Source: Limnanthes douglasii subsp. nivea (Eukaryota > Streptophyta > Magnoliopsida > Brassicales > Limnanthaceae). From it: a stretch of 64,000 bases of DNA. The notes under the pieces were generated by a model. It made no database searches. It was not told where the DNA came from and saw nothing but the letters and a program-made list of their open reading frames with translations. Each line of letters starts with the position of its first letter. Position 1 is the first letter of the stretch. The position numbers and the translations under genes are program-made. Positions 10,441 to 22,500 of this stretch are shown here, in pieces. The DNA lies in contig JAUPFV010000005.1 in assembly GCA_036936605.1 (NCBI GenBank), positions 6,780,345 to 6,844,344 of the forward strand, read 5' to 3'.

Positions 10441-13400
10441 AATTATATTTTATGCGATTTGTGCGTAAATTTGTACAAAATTTCAAAAGGTGTGTGATTG
10501 GTGTTCAAATCGCGTAACCATAGTATACATCATTTGTGCATAAATTGTGCACGTCGTTTTGCACAATTTGGCATAGTATGCAATTTGGTGCGCTAGATTG
10601 TCCCCGATGTACGCAATTTGGTGCGCAACAGTTAATGATGTGTTAAATTTAAACTGAAAATTATTTGTTAAATATGAATTGAGAAATATTTGTTAAACAT
10701 TAATCGTGAATCATTTATTAAATATAGGTCAAATATGAATTGCGAATTTCGATTCGCACATCATTCTCCGTTTGAATTTCATACACGACTCTATTCATAC
10801 ACGATTCTCACCTCGTATATAACCATTGATTTTCTATTCGGATTTAACACATGATTTGTGATTCGTTTTTACCCTATGATTCTCAGTTTATATATAACAA
10901 AAGATACGCCATTCGTGTTTAACCCGTGATCTGTGATTCATATTTAATAATTGATTCTCAATTCGGATTTAATAAATGATTCGCAATTCGTGTTTGACAA
11001 ATAATTATCAGTTCAAATTTAACAGATGATTCTCAGATCAGATCTGACCCATGATTCTCAATTCGCATCTGACCCATGATTCTCAATTCGTATTTAACTT
11101 GTGAGTCTCAATTCGTACTTAACTCATGATTCTCAATTTGAATTCCATACACGATTATAAGGTGATATACGATTCACAATTTGTATATAACCTTTAATTC
11201 CCAGTTTGGATTTAAAAAATGATACTCCGATCGTATTTAACCTTAATTCACTGTTCAAATTTAACATATGACTTGTGATTCGCATTTAAACGATTATTCT
11301 CAGGTTAAATATAACATATGATCCGTTATTGGCGTTTAACCCATGATTTGTGATTTATATTTAACCATTGATTCTCAATTCAGATTTAATAAGTGATTTG
11401 CAATTTGTGCTTAACAAATAATTCTTAGTTTAGATTTAATATATGATTCTCAATTAAGATCCAACATATGATTTCAACCCATGATTCACAGTTTGCATTT
11501 AACTTACGATTCTCTATTTGAATTTCATACATGATTCAATGTTCATACATGATTCTTAGTTCGTATATAACCCATGATTCTCAGTTTGGATTTAACACTT
11601 AATTCACGATTGGCATTTAACAAATAACACTCATATCAGATTTAATCATTATTCTCTATTCGGATTTAACACATGACTTATGATTCACATTTAACATGTG
11701 ATTCTCAAATTAATATAACAAATTATATGTCATTCACATTTAACCCGTGAATTGTGATTCATATTTAAGCTACGATTCTCAGTTTAGATATAACAAATGA
11801 TACGTCGTTCGTGTTTAATCCGTGATTAGTGATTCATATTTAATCTTTGATTCTCAATTCGGATTTAATAAATGATTCGTGATTTATGTTTGACAAATAA
11901 TTCTGAGTTTGAATTTAACACATGATTCTCAAGTCAGATTAAAATATATGATTTGCAATTTGTATCTAACCCATGATTCTCAATTCGCATTTAACTCATG
12001 ATTCTCATTTTGAATTCCATACACAATTACAAGGTCATACATGATTCGTAGTTCGTATATAAGTCTTAATTCTCGGTTTGGATTTAACACTTGATTTGTG
12101 ATTCGCATTTAACAAATGATATTCGAGTTGTATTTAACCCTTGATTCTGTGTTCAAATTTAACACATGACTTGTGATTCAAATTTCTTAGTTTAGATATA
12201 ATAAATGAGTCGTTATTTACATTTAACCCGTAATTTATGATTCATATTTAACCATTGATTCTCAATTCAGATTTAATATGTGATTCGCAATTCGTGTTTA
12301 ACAAATAATTCTCAGTTCATATTTAACATACGATTCTCGGTTCAAATTTAATATATGATTTCAACCCATGATTCTCAGTTCGCATTTAACTTATGATTCT
12401 CAGTTTGAATTTCATACACGATTCATTGTTCATACACGATTCTTAGTTTGTACATAACATAGAATTCTCATTTTGGATTTAACACTTGATTCAAGATTCG
12501 TATTTAACAAATGATACTTAAATCAATTTAACTGTTGATTCTCTATTAAGAAATTAACATATAATTTATGATTCACGTTTAACCTATGATTCTCAATTTA
12601 ATATAACAAATGATCTATCATTCGCGTTTAACCCGTGATTTGTGATTTATATTTAACATACTATTCTCCGTTTAGACATATCAAATGATATGTCATTCAT
12701 GTTTATCCCAAGATTTGTGATTTATATTTAACCATTGATTCTCATTTTAGATTTAATAAATGATTTGCAATTTGTGTTCAACAAATAATTCTCGATTCGG
12801 ATTTAACAAATGATTCTCAATTCAGATTTAAAACATGATTTTCAATTTGCATTTGACTCACGATTCTCAGTTTGCATTTTCATATGATTCTTAATTTCAA
12901 TGTCATACATGATTTTTAGTTCGTACATAACTGTTGATTATCGATTTGGATTTAAATTTTAATTCGCGATTCACATTTAACAAATGATACTCGAATCAGA
13001 TTTAACGTTTGATTCTCTGTTTGAATTTCATACACGGCTCACTCTTCATACACGGTTCTTAGTTCGTATATAACCCTTGATTCTCAGTTTGGATTTAACA
13101 CTTGATTCACGATTGGCATTTAACAAATGATACTCATATCGGATTTAACCATTGATTCTCTATTCGGATTTAACATATGACTTATGATTCACATTTAACA
13201 TATGATTCTCAAATTAATATAACAAATTATATGTCATTCATGTTTAACCCATGAATTGTGTCTCATATTTAACTTATGATTCTCAGTTTAGATATAATAA
13301 ATAATTCGTGTGATGTGTGTTTGACGAATAATTCTCAGTTCGGATTTAATAAATGATTCTTTGTTCAGATTTAACACCTAAGTTTGAATTTCAGACACGA

Positions 13401-14944
13401 TTCTCAATTTGTATATAACCCTTGATTCTCTATTCATATTTAACACATGAATTATGATTCACATCTGACCTATGATTCTTAATTTAATATAAAAAATGGT
13501 ATACCATTCGCGTTTAACCCGTGATTTGTGATTTATATTTAACATACGATTCTTAGTTTAGATATAACAAATGATCCGTCTTTCATGTAACCTGTGATTT
13601 GTAATTCATATTTAACCCTTGATTCTCACTTTAAATTTAATAAATGATTTGCAATTCGTATTTAACAAATAATTCTCGACTATGGTCTAACAAATGATTC
13701 TTAGTTCGTATTTAACACATGATTTTCAGCTCGCATTTGAACCTTGATTCTCAATTCACAATTAACTCATGATGTCATTTTTAATTTCATACACGATTCA
13801 TTATTCATACATAATTCTCAATTAGTATACAACTCTTGATTTTTTATTCATATTTAACACATGACTTGTGATTCTCATTTACCCTACGATTCTCAGTTTA
13901 GACATAAAAAAGATAGGTCATTCATGTTTAATCCGTGGTTTTGATTCATATTTAGATATTGATTCTCGATTGAAATTTAATAAATAATTCACAATTTGTG
14001 TTTAACAAACAATTCTTATTTCAGATATAACACATGATTCTCAGCACAGTTTTAACACATATTTTTCAACCCATGATTTTTAGTTCACATTTAACTTATA
14101 ATTCTCAGTTTGAATATCATACACGATTCACTGTTCATACACGAATCTTAGTTCGTATATAACTCATATTCTCAGTTTGGATTTAACACTTGATTCACGA
14201 TTCACATCTAACAAATGATACTCAAATCAGATTTAACCCTAGATTCTCTATTAGAATTTACCACATGAATGACATTTAACTTATGATTCTCAATTTAATA
14301 TAACAAATGATCTGTCATTTAAGTTTAACACGTGATTTGTAAACATATGATTCTCAGTTTAAATATAATAAATGATTTAAAGTGAGAATCATATTTAACT
14401 ATTTATTCTCAATTTAGATTTAATAAATGATTTACAATTCTTGTTTAACAAATAATTCTCGGTTCAGATTCATATTTGACTTATGATTCTTAGTTTGCAT
14501 TTAACTCGTGATTCTAACTTTTAATTTCATACACTACACGATTCTTAGTTCATGTATGACCCTTAATTCTCAATTGATTTAACAATTGATTAATGATTCG
14601 CAACTCGGATCATATTTAACCATTTATTTTCAGTTTGAATTTCATACACGATTAACTCTTTATACACGATTCTTAGTTCGCATATCCCTTGATTCTCAGT
14701 TTAGATAAACATTAGATTCACGATTCACATTTAACAAATCTTACTCAGATCGGATTTAACCCTTAATTCTCTATTAGGATTTAATACACGAGTTACGATT
14801 CACATATAACATATGATTCTCAATTTAGATATAAATTTCATTCGTGTTTAACCTATGATTTGTGATTCTTATTTAACCATTGATTCTCAACTCACATTTA
14901 ATAAGTGATTCACAATTCGTGTTTAACAAATAATTCATAATTCA

Positions 14945-15595
14945 GATTTAACATATGCTTCTCAGTTCATATTTAACATATGATTTTCAACCCATTATTC
15001 TCCGTTTGCATTTAACTTATAGTTTTCACTTCTCACTTTGAATTTTATACAAAATTCACTGTTCATACACAAAGATTTAACATATGCTTCTCAGTTCATA
15101 TTTAACATATGATTTTCAACCCATTATTCTCCGTTTGCATTTAACTTATAATTCTCACTTCTCACTTCAGTTCATATTTAACATATGATTTTCAACCCAT
15201 TATTCTCCGTTTGCATTTAACTTATAATTCTCACTTCTCACTTTGAATTTTATACAAAATTCACTGTTCATAACATATGCTTCACTGTTCATAACATATG
15301 ATTCTCAGTTCATATTTAACATATGATTTTCAACCCATTATTCTCTTTTCATACACAAAGATTTAACATATGCTTCTCAGTTCATATTTAACATATGATT
15401 TTCAACTATACAAAATTCAAAGTTCATAACATATGCTTCTCAGTTCATATTTAACATATGATTTTCAACCCATTATTCTCCGTTTAGCTTTCAACCCATT
15501 ATTCTCCGTTTAGCTTATAATGCTTCTCAGTTCATATTTAACATATGATTTTCAACCCATTATTCTCCGTTTAGCTTATAATTCTCACTTTGAAT
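14945..15595. repeat. Recently homogenised sub-array in the satellite
   Basis: The block ttctcagttcatatttaaca tatgattttcaacccattat (given in two parts) recurs at about 14,970, 15,088, 15,170, 15,303, 15,374, 15,436 and 15,524 with almost no divergence, unlike the rest of the array. The spacing is irregular, suggesting recent unequal exchange or replication slippage. Confidence 0.75.
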
Positions 15596-16290
15596 TTGTA
15601 TATAAGTAAGAATACTCTGATCTCCAGAATAGTGTGATATTGTCCGCTTTGGGGCCACTAGCCCGCAAGGCTTTGCTTTTGGTCCACTTCCAAAAAGCTT
15701 CACACTAATGGAGATGTATTCTTAACTTATATACTGATCTTTCTTCCCATGTTTAACCGATGTGGGATGTGGGACTTTGGTCGCACCTAAAAATCCTCCT
15801 CTCGAACAAAGTACCACTCTAGCCTCCTCTCAATTGACTTCCATCCGCCTACTCTAGTCAGGTGGAGAGAAACCTGAACTCTAGAGCTTTAGGGCGGATC
15901 TATCTGCTCACGACTCTAGCCTCCTCTCAATTGACTTCCATCCGCCTACTCTAGTTAGGTGGAGAGAAACCTGAACTCTAGAGCTTTAGGGCGGATCTAT
16001 CTGCTCACGATCAGATGACACTGTGTCGCTCCTTGATCAAGCCACCTGCTTGATGAGCTATCAGGCACACCATCTTTGGATGAATCTGTGCCGCTCCTTG
16101 ATCAAGCCACCTGCTTGATGAGCCATCTAGTGCTCCATCTATAGATGAATCTGCGCCGCTCCTTGATCAAGCCACCTGCTTGATGAGCCATCTGGCGCTC
16201 TATCTATCCAGCAGATCAATCACCATGAATATGGCTCCTGGCAAGATGTTCGGCATCCTGAGAATTTCACCCACATCATCACACGTATAT
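15596..16290. mobile_element. LTR-like retroelement fragment interrupting the satellite
   Basis: The part from tatataagtaagaatact to gatgtgggatgtgggact (about 15,598-15,776) matches the copia LTRs at 32,084-32,313 and 59,598-59,778. Shared features are the tccgctttgg/gcccgca core and ttttggtccacttccaaaaa. It continues into unrelated sequence with a 97-bp tandem duplication (15,816-15,912 and 15,913-16,009) and three copies of a roughly 64-bp unit containing ccttgatcaagccacctgc (about 16,024-16,210). Satellite resumes at about 16,285. No coding region is visible. Confidence 0.65.
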
Positions 16291-17589
16291 AACTCACGAT
16301 TCTCAATTTGGATTTAGCACTCGTTTACAATTCGCATTTAAGAAATGATACTCATATAAGATTTAACATTTGATTCTCAATTTGAATTTAATAAATAATT
16401 TGCGATTCGCATTTGACAATTAATTCAGTTCAGATATAACGTATGATTCTCAGTTTGAATTTCATACATGATTCACTGTTCATACGCGATTCTTAGTTCA
16501 TATATTAATTATTGATTCTCAGTTTGGATTTAACACTTGATTCACGATTCACATTTAACAAATGATTCTCACATCAGATTTAACCTTTGATTCTCTATTC
16601 AGATTTAATAATTGGCTTATGATTCACATTCAGCCAATGATTATTAATTTAATATAACAAATGATCTGTCATTCACGTTTAACCCGTGATTTGTGATTCA
16701 TATTTAACCATTGATTCTCAATTCATATTTAACCATCTTATTCTCAGTTTAAATATAAAAAATGTTGCGTATTTCGCGTTTAACTCGTGATATGTGATTC
16801 ATATTCATATTTAATCCTTGCTTCTCAATTCAAATTTAATAAATAATTCATGATTCGCGTTTGACAAATAATTCTCAAATAAGATATACTACATGATTCT
16901 TACTTTGGATTTCATACATGATTCACTGTTCGTACACGATTCTTAGTTCATATATAACATTTGATTCTTAGTTTGGATTTAACATTTGATTCAAGATTCA
17001 CATTTAACAAATGATACTGGACCATATTTAACCCTGGATTCTCTATTCAGATTTAACATAAGACTTATGATTCACATTTGACACATGATTCTTAATTTAA
17101 TATAACTTGTGATCTGTCATTCGCGTTTAACGTGTGATTTGTGATTTATATTTAACATACTCTTTTTCAATTTAGATATAAATTTTTCATTCGTGTTTAA
17201 CTCTTGATTTATGATACATATTTAACCCTTGATTCTCAATTTAGATTTAATAAATGATTTGCAATTCACATTTAACAAATAATTTTCGGCTCGGATTTAA
17301 CAAATGACACTTAGTTCAGATTTAACACATGTTGCATTTAACTCATGATTCTAAGTTTGAATTTCATACATGATTCTCATACACAATTCTCAATTTGTAT
17401 ATAACTTTGATTCTCAGTTTGGATTTAACACTTGATTAATGATTCGTATTTGACAAATGATATTGAGATCGGATTTAGCCCTTCTTTCTCCATTTGAATT
17501 TCATACACGATTCACTATTCATACACGATTCTTAGTTACATACGTATGTAACCCTTATTTCCAGTTTGAATTTGACACTTTATTTACGA

Positions 17590-18015
17590 AACATTTCGTT
17601 TTGCAAATGTAATAAATTCGATTATCTCGTCCTCATATACATCATCACATGTATATGAGAAAACTTTATGTAAAAGTATTTTTTAACAAATATATTTCTA
17701 AATTAAATATTTAAATAACTATAAAAAAATCTTTTAAGATACACGGGGAGAATAAAATATTTTGTAGTGATATTTTCAAATAGTTTTAGGATATAATTTA
17801 GTATATACATTTGATAAAATATATTATGATCCGAATAATTGAAATATACATTTAATATCTTTAAGAGATATTTTAGCATTGAAATTTTTTAATAAATTTT
17901 TTTATTCAATATTTTCAAGTGAATAATTTAAATATCTTAACAACATATTTTAGCATATTAATTGAAGAAAAATATTCTAAATTAAATATTCTAAATGTTT
18001 TCATTAGATATTTAC

Positions 18016-18051
<36 letters not shown>

Positions 18052-18500
18052 CACATTAAACAAAGCTTTTGAAAACATATTTTGAATTGAATATTTTAAA
18101 TAATGTTTACCTTTTTATCATTTATTATACTAAATCCTTTAGCTTCAGTTTTAATATCTTTAAAATAGAGGTAAAACAGTAACTTTTTTTTTAATAAAAC
18201 AACAATTTTTTGTTAGTAACTAATCCAATTTAGTTGAAAACTACGGAGAACAATCGACTTAGTTGAAAATATAATTTGTTTTCCAAATTGATTTCGAATT
18301 TAATAAATGTATTTTAACAAATATTTATTAATGTATTTAACAATATCTAATTTAACAAATATCATTTCTTAACGAGTTTGAAAAATTAATATCCAATTTT
18401 AATAAATATCATTTTAATGATTAACACCTTTTAAATTTATAAACTAACCATAATTATGACTAAATAAAATATTAAATACAAATAAATACAAATAAAGCCT
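17590..18500. other. AT-rich non-coding segment with TA microsatellite
   Basis: No open frame or recognisable element. A (TA)n run lies at about 18,019-18,048. Composition resembles 9.3-10.2 kb on the other side of the satellite. Confidence 0.5.
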
Positions 18501-18779
18501 ACACTCCCTTGGGTTCAGGAATCAGCCACATGCATATCAAAATAGTCTTTTAAATCATGCTCTTCTGGAGATGGGCTCGAATTCCCTGCAGATACCAACA
18601 CCAGCATCATTATTCCGATCAGTTTGTCCCTTCACTTGTCTAACCATTCCGTTATTTGTCAATAACCATTGGAAGAAACACCTGTTCCATACATCTACAT
18701 TACCAGTTCTACAAATATCTGAGAGTTGGTTTTTGAGTTTGATTATCAGAAAGAATACTATTCTCCTCCGATAAGGAAA

Positions 18780-21695
18780 TTACTCTTTTCTTAGGTTTCC
18801 TTCTGCTTCTCTTCTCACAAGAATGACCCTCTAGGAGGAGGCTCAACGTCACGAGTTACTCCAACTTGATCAGAAGTGTCGTCTATAGAATCACTTGATG
18901 AGAAATATAGTTCCTGGCGCGTGTTAAGATATTGTTGGTTCACTGGCTGATCATCACTGGATATTGATTGTCCAGAATCATAGAATTCATCTTCACTGCA
19001 ACTAGTACTGTCAGATAATGCGATTGAATATGAATCTGCTGACAGCTGCAAAAATTCTTCAACTAAATCGTAGCGTTGATGAAAAATGCCTTCTTGGTAA
19101 TGAGGTGGTGACCCAAGACGAGCTGAGGTTGACCTGGTCTCTGTTATGTCATCAATAGTCAGAAGCATATCCTAAGCTTTCTCCATGACGCATCTGACTT
19201 AACTTGCTTTTGATATTATTTTTTTTCTCATGTTAAGAATCCCAATTATACCTACTCGCATCAACTGATTTTCAGATGAATGATCCAGCCAATCCTTAAA
19301 AGTCGCGCAACCAGTGAACATAACACTATCTCTTCAGGAGTTCCTCCTTCTTTATTAGGTCCAATGCTTCCTATTCATCATAAGCTTTACCCTTCTCCTC
19401 TTTTCTCTGAATGCCATTATCCCATGATGCTGAATCTTGGTCGGAACAAACACGAACGACTCCTCTTTAGAGACACCTTTTTCTGCAAAATAGTTGAACT
19501 CTGAAATTCAATAAACCATAAAGAGCTGATTTGTTAAGGGACGTGCACAGTAAGACTATCAAAATCAATTAGTGTCAAAAGCATATCCTCACACCTAAAC
19601 TTCAAAAGTACAAAACAAATATATGTTGAAAAAGATCTACAATAAACATAAACTTCGAAGTCCAACCCCCAAAATATTATCAAATACTACTAGATTAGGT
19701 ATAAAATCTAACCCATTGCAATCCCAACAAAGGCTGCAAATCAGTTAGAAAGGCTACAACATCGCACTTAAAATCAGGATTACAGACTAATCAACAAAGA
19801 AAATAAGACAATTTTACGCCGTCTATTGGAACCTAAAGCTAATTTCCTATAAAGGCAACTTACCCTTTTTCGATTATCAATGCTTTCTCCTTCAGCATAT
19901 TCTTTTGCGGGAGAATAGAACCCGTAGCTGGCAGGTCGCTTGTGTCTGTGGGAAATAATTATTTGCCTCTTCTAGATATCACTCTTGCCAATCTCCTAGT
20001 CATCTACTTTTAGCTTACAAGTCATACAACAATAATGGGAAATTAATAAAGATTTGTGTAATTTTATATATCCCGGTACTCCATATGCTACCACATGTTA
20101 AACAGTTTGACGAATCATATAAAAAATTGCTAACTTACTTCATCTGGGTAAGTAAAGTAGCTAAACACTTGTGGTCGATACCATCTGTCGCAGGATAATG
20201 GGATCCCTTCCAACCACAGGGACTCTTATCTGTAATATAAGAGTAGGGACTCTTAGTTGCTCCGAGTTTAGCACTAATATAATCAATGAGGAGAGTTACT
20301 CAGTTTATGATACTAAAGTAGGGACTGTTATCTGCTACTAATTTTTGTGATTTTCGACTACATGCATAACCAAGCTTCAATCTTAATTTGTCTAATGAAT
20401 AAGAACATTATACGCCTAGAAAAATATATTGTATCTTGACACTAAACATAGTCAACCTTAAATGGACGAAGACCCCTATTAGATGATATATGTTGCATCA
20501 TTTAGAATAGAAGAAGAAGGTATAATAATGTCATATGTTAATAGTTTAACCAAAAACAAAAGTCAATAAATATTTGAGTATAAATTTTAACAGAAATCTG
20601 AAACCATCTATAAACAAAGATACAAACAGATAATAAACTTCCTCATGTCATTGTTAACAGACTATACTGAATAGTGAGAAGAAAGCAAAATTAGGTAATT
20701 ATAAACCTTCAAATTTAGCAGCCACAAAACAATCTCATTTACTAAATACCTCACTAAAGTGAGAAATTGTTCGAAAGTGATTGAACGCAATATCTGAGTG
20801 CTTCAATTGGTACATCTCCTAAGATGATCAACTTTTGCAAACTTGTTTCGACTGAGGTCTAGTGTTTCAACAGCGGGAAGAAGTTGCAAGGACTCATCCA
20901 TCAGCACCAGGCGATTACATGCACACGAAACAAAAGACAATTTGTTCCATTGTGGAGATCTATTATCTCAGCAATTCTACTGGCAAACACATGGCACAAA
21001 GCATCCAAAATTACAGAGGGACAATTCATATATTAATTTAAGCAACTTATCCCCACAAAGTTGATTTTTATCAGTATCTATTCAAGAAAATAATTAAGTA
21101 CCAAAATGTAAAGAAAAAAAGAACATTATCTTAGGTAAAGATGAAGTAACTCTAGAACACACTAAATTCAACAATTAGGACAGAATCCAAAGAAATAATA
21201 TCACTCTCCACTTTCAATTCAATAGAGAAAGAAAAATATCTGTAGTAGTGAGCAAACATAAACACTTACAGTAGAATTATGACAGATAATCTTCTCCGTA
21301 TGCCTCAACTCAAGCAAAACTTTTGCAGCCGAGAAAGACAAATCACACCCCATGAGCTCCAAAACCTTAAGCCGACTGAACCGCAAGAGCCTAGGTGGCG
21401 TGGGATCCCTTGCCGCTTCTGGTAGAGTGGACCTGAGAAGACGAAGGATCCGTCAGAGCCGTTCGAGAGCGCAGTGGCACCAAGGTCGGAGACATATGCG
21501 CAGCGATAATAAACCGGAGCACAAGAGAGTAATGATTCGAGCTTATGCAACGCTTCGAGCTGTAACTGAACGTAGTGAACACCAACCGGATTCAACTTCA
21601 ACACCCCTGTTTCATCAATCAACGGCCCGACTTTGACCTCCACAAACCGTTCGAACTTTTCCGGGTAACGATACCATTAAATCGAAGAAAAAAAA
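18780..21695 (-). pseudogene. Captured multi-exon fragment of a leucine-rich-repeat gene (STK11-interacting-like)
   Basis: Read on the minus strand, separated coding blocks follow one another in the order of a plant LRR protein of the type annotated as STK11-interacting or AIR9-like. They are: 21,643-21,500 (VGPLIDETGVLKLNPVG and HYVQLQLEAL); about 21,380-21,260 (LKVLELMGCDLS to EKIICHNST, ending at a GTAAGT donor); about 21,010-20,830 (HVFASRIAEI, then in a shifted frame LVLMDESLQLLPAVETLDLS); about 19,960-19,870 (KRPASYGFYSPAKE); about 19,300 (FKDWLDHSSENQL); and 19,168-18,815 (SPPHYQEGIF, LVEEFLQLSADSYS). Intron-like gaps remain, so capture was at DNA level. Frameshifts (near 21,430 and 20,950) and stops make it a pseudogene. 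It lies inside the CACTA-type element. The family name is from memory and less certain than the fact of capture. Confidence 0.6.
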
Positions 21696-21735
21696 AGTAC
21701 AGAATCATATATATGAATCCATTCGAATCAACACA

Positions 21736-21935
21736 TAGGGCTGTCAAAAAAATCCGAAAAATCCGATATCCGACCGAAATATTTGATATCGAATCCGAAA
21801 AAAACGGATAATATCCGTATTCGAAAGAAAATGGATAATATTCGTATCCGAATTCGTATCCGAAAATAGCAGATATGAATATAGACATATATTCGAAATA
21901 TCCGATATCCGAAATTATATATATATATATATATA
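21736..21935 (+). repeat. hAT-like end with reiterated ATCCG/CGGAT motifs
   Basis: tagggctgtcaaa (21,736) resembles the terminus of plant hAT-type elements. It is followed by dense direct and inverted copies of atccgatatccg/cggataatatccg and then a (TA)n run (about 21,916-21,940). The opposite terminus was not found nearby, so this may be a truncated element. Confidence 0.45.
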
Positions 21936-22035
21936 TTTAAACATATTTTTTAGCTATTCCACATCGTAAAAAGCAAAACAAAATACTAAGAAAGTTGTCC
22001 ATAAATATGGAAGATTGCTTCTTTAAAAATTATAA

Positions 22036-22205
22036 CTTATCCCACATCTAAAGTTGGAAAAAGAATCGTTACCAAACTCTTTATAAAAGACATGGTGGCT
22101 TTTCTTAACAAGTATATCTTTTTTAGTCTTATGACTCTTATCCCACATCTAAAATATGGAAAATAATTGCTACCAAACTTTCTATAAAAGACATGGTGGC
22201 TTTTC
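22036..22205. repeat. Two tandem 69-bp repeats, 101-bp period
   Basis: cttatcccacatctaaa... to aaaagacatggtggcttttc occurs at 22,036-22,104 and again at 22,137-22,205 with few differences. Unassigned. Confidence 0.7.
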
Positions 22206-22244
22206 AAAATAAGTGTATTTTGTTAACTTTATCCCACAGCAAAT

Positions 22245-22497
22245 ATATGTTATTGTTATTTTTTTAGGGGTTTAGGCAATAACATTTTTGTTGTAAAATA
22301 ATTATTTATATTATAAATATATTTTATAATTAATATATATAAATACGTAAGTGTTTTAGCAGCAAATTTTTTATTATAAATAATTTTTACATATTTTCGC
22401 AACGATTATTTATTATTATTGTAAATGGTTATATTTGGAAATGAATTTTATATTGTTGCTAATAACATCATTGCATATAAAAAAAATTCTTGTAGTG
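22245..22497. repeat. Right subterminal zone and terminal inverted repeat of the CACTA-type element
   Basis: Short AT-rich units with gcaac/gttgc motifs (for example ttttcgcaacgattatttat) precede the inverted end ATTCTTGTAGTG (22,486-22,497). This mirrors the left side. Confidence 0.65.
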
Positions 22498-22500
22498 CAC

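Larger units (their letters stand above)
10640..17590. repeat. 25-bp satellite array with higher-order structure
   Basis: Nearly the whole stretch is a degenerate tandem array with a 25-bp period. A typical unit is gattctcagttcggattt followed by aacacat. Variants include ttcacgattcacattt, tgatactc and a distinct catacacgattcactgttc segment. Units differ strongly from neighbours, but multi-unit blocks recur: a block of about 235 bp at 11,580 returns at 13,083 with few changes. The array is interrupted by foreign sequence at 15,596-16,290. Allowing for that, about 250 units are present. No coding capacity. It lies wholly inside the CACTA-type element. Confidence 0.85.
7099..22497. mobile_element. 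Non-autonomous CACTA-type DNA transposon (15.4 kb) with captured gene fragments and satellite
   Basis: The left end reads CACTACAAGAATTTTT and the right end is its exact inverse (22,482-22,497). Similarity continues to GCAATGA, about 27 of 30 positions in all. The trinucleotide CAC flanks both ends (7,096-7,098 and 22,498-22,500), the 3-bp target duplication expected for CACTA elements. The related repeat copy A holds an uninterrupted site (ctaccacatac), and the right flank here also continues as cacatac. Both subterminal zones contain short AT-rich repeats around ttcgttg/caacga, as CACTA elements do. No transposase is visible, so mobility would need a partner. The interior holds RNR1 and LRR-gene fragments, a SINE, an LTR piece and about 7 kb of 25-bp satellite. 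The alternative is two separate elements that each lost one end. Confidence 0.7.

Noticed and set aside
10640..17590. CRISPR-like or regularly spaced repeat array
   Set aside because: The 25-bp units are directly tandem and degenerate, with no constant repeat separated by unique spacers, and the surroundings are plant nuclear DNA.
18571..19504. Plus-strand small genes at 18,571-18,774 and 19,280-19,504
   Set aside because: They are antisense to the captured LRR-gene fragment and show no domain.
21352..21636. Arg-rich plus-strand ORF
   Set aside because: Shadow of the minus-strand LRR-gene exon, which carries the recognisable motifs.
7099..22497. Two independent CACTA fragments instead of one element
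   Set aside because: Possible, but the matching CAC flanks, the paired ends and the empty-site paralogue at 4,376 make one insertion the simpler reading; kept as the stated alternative.
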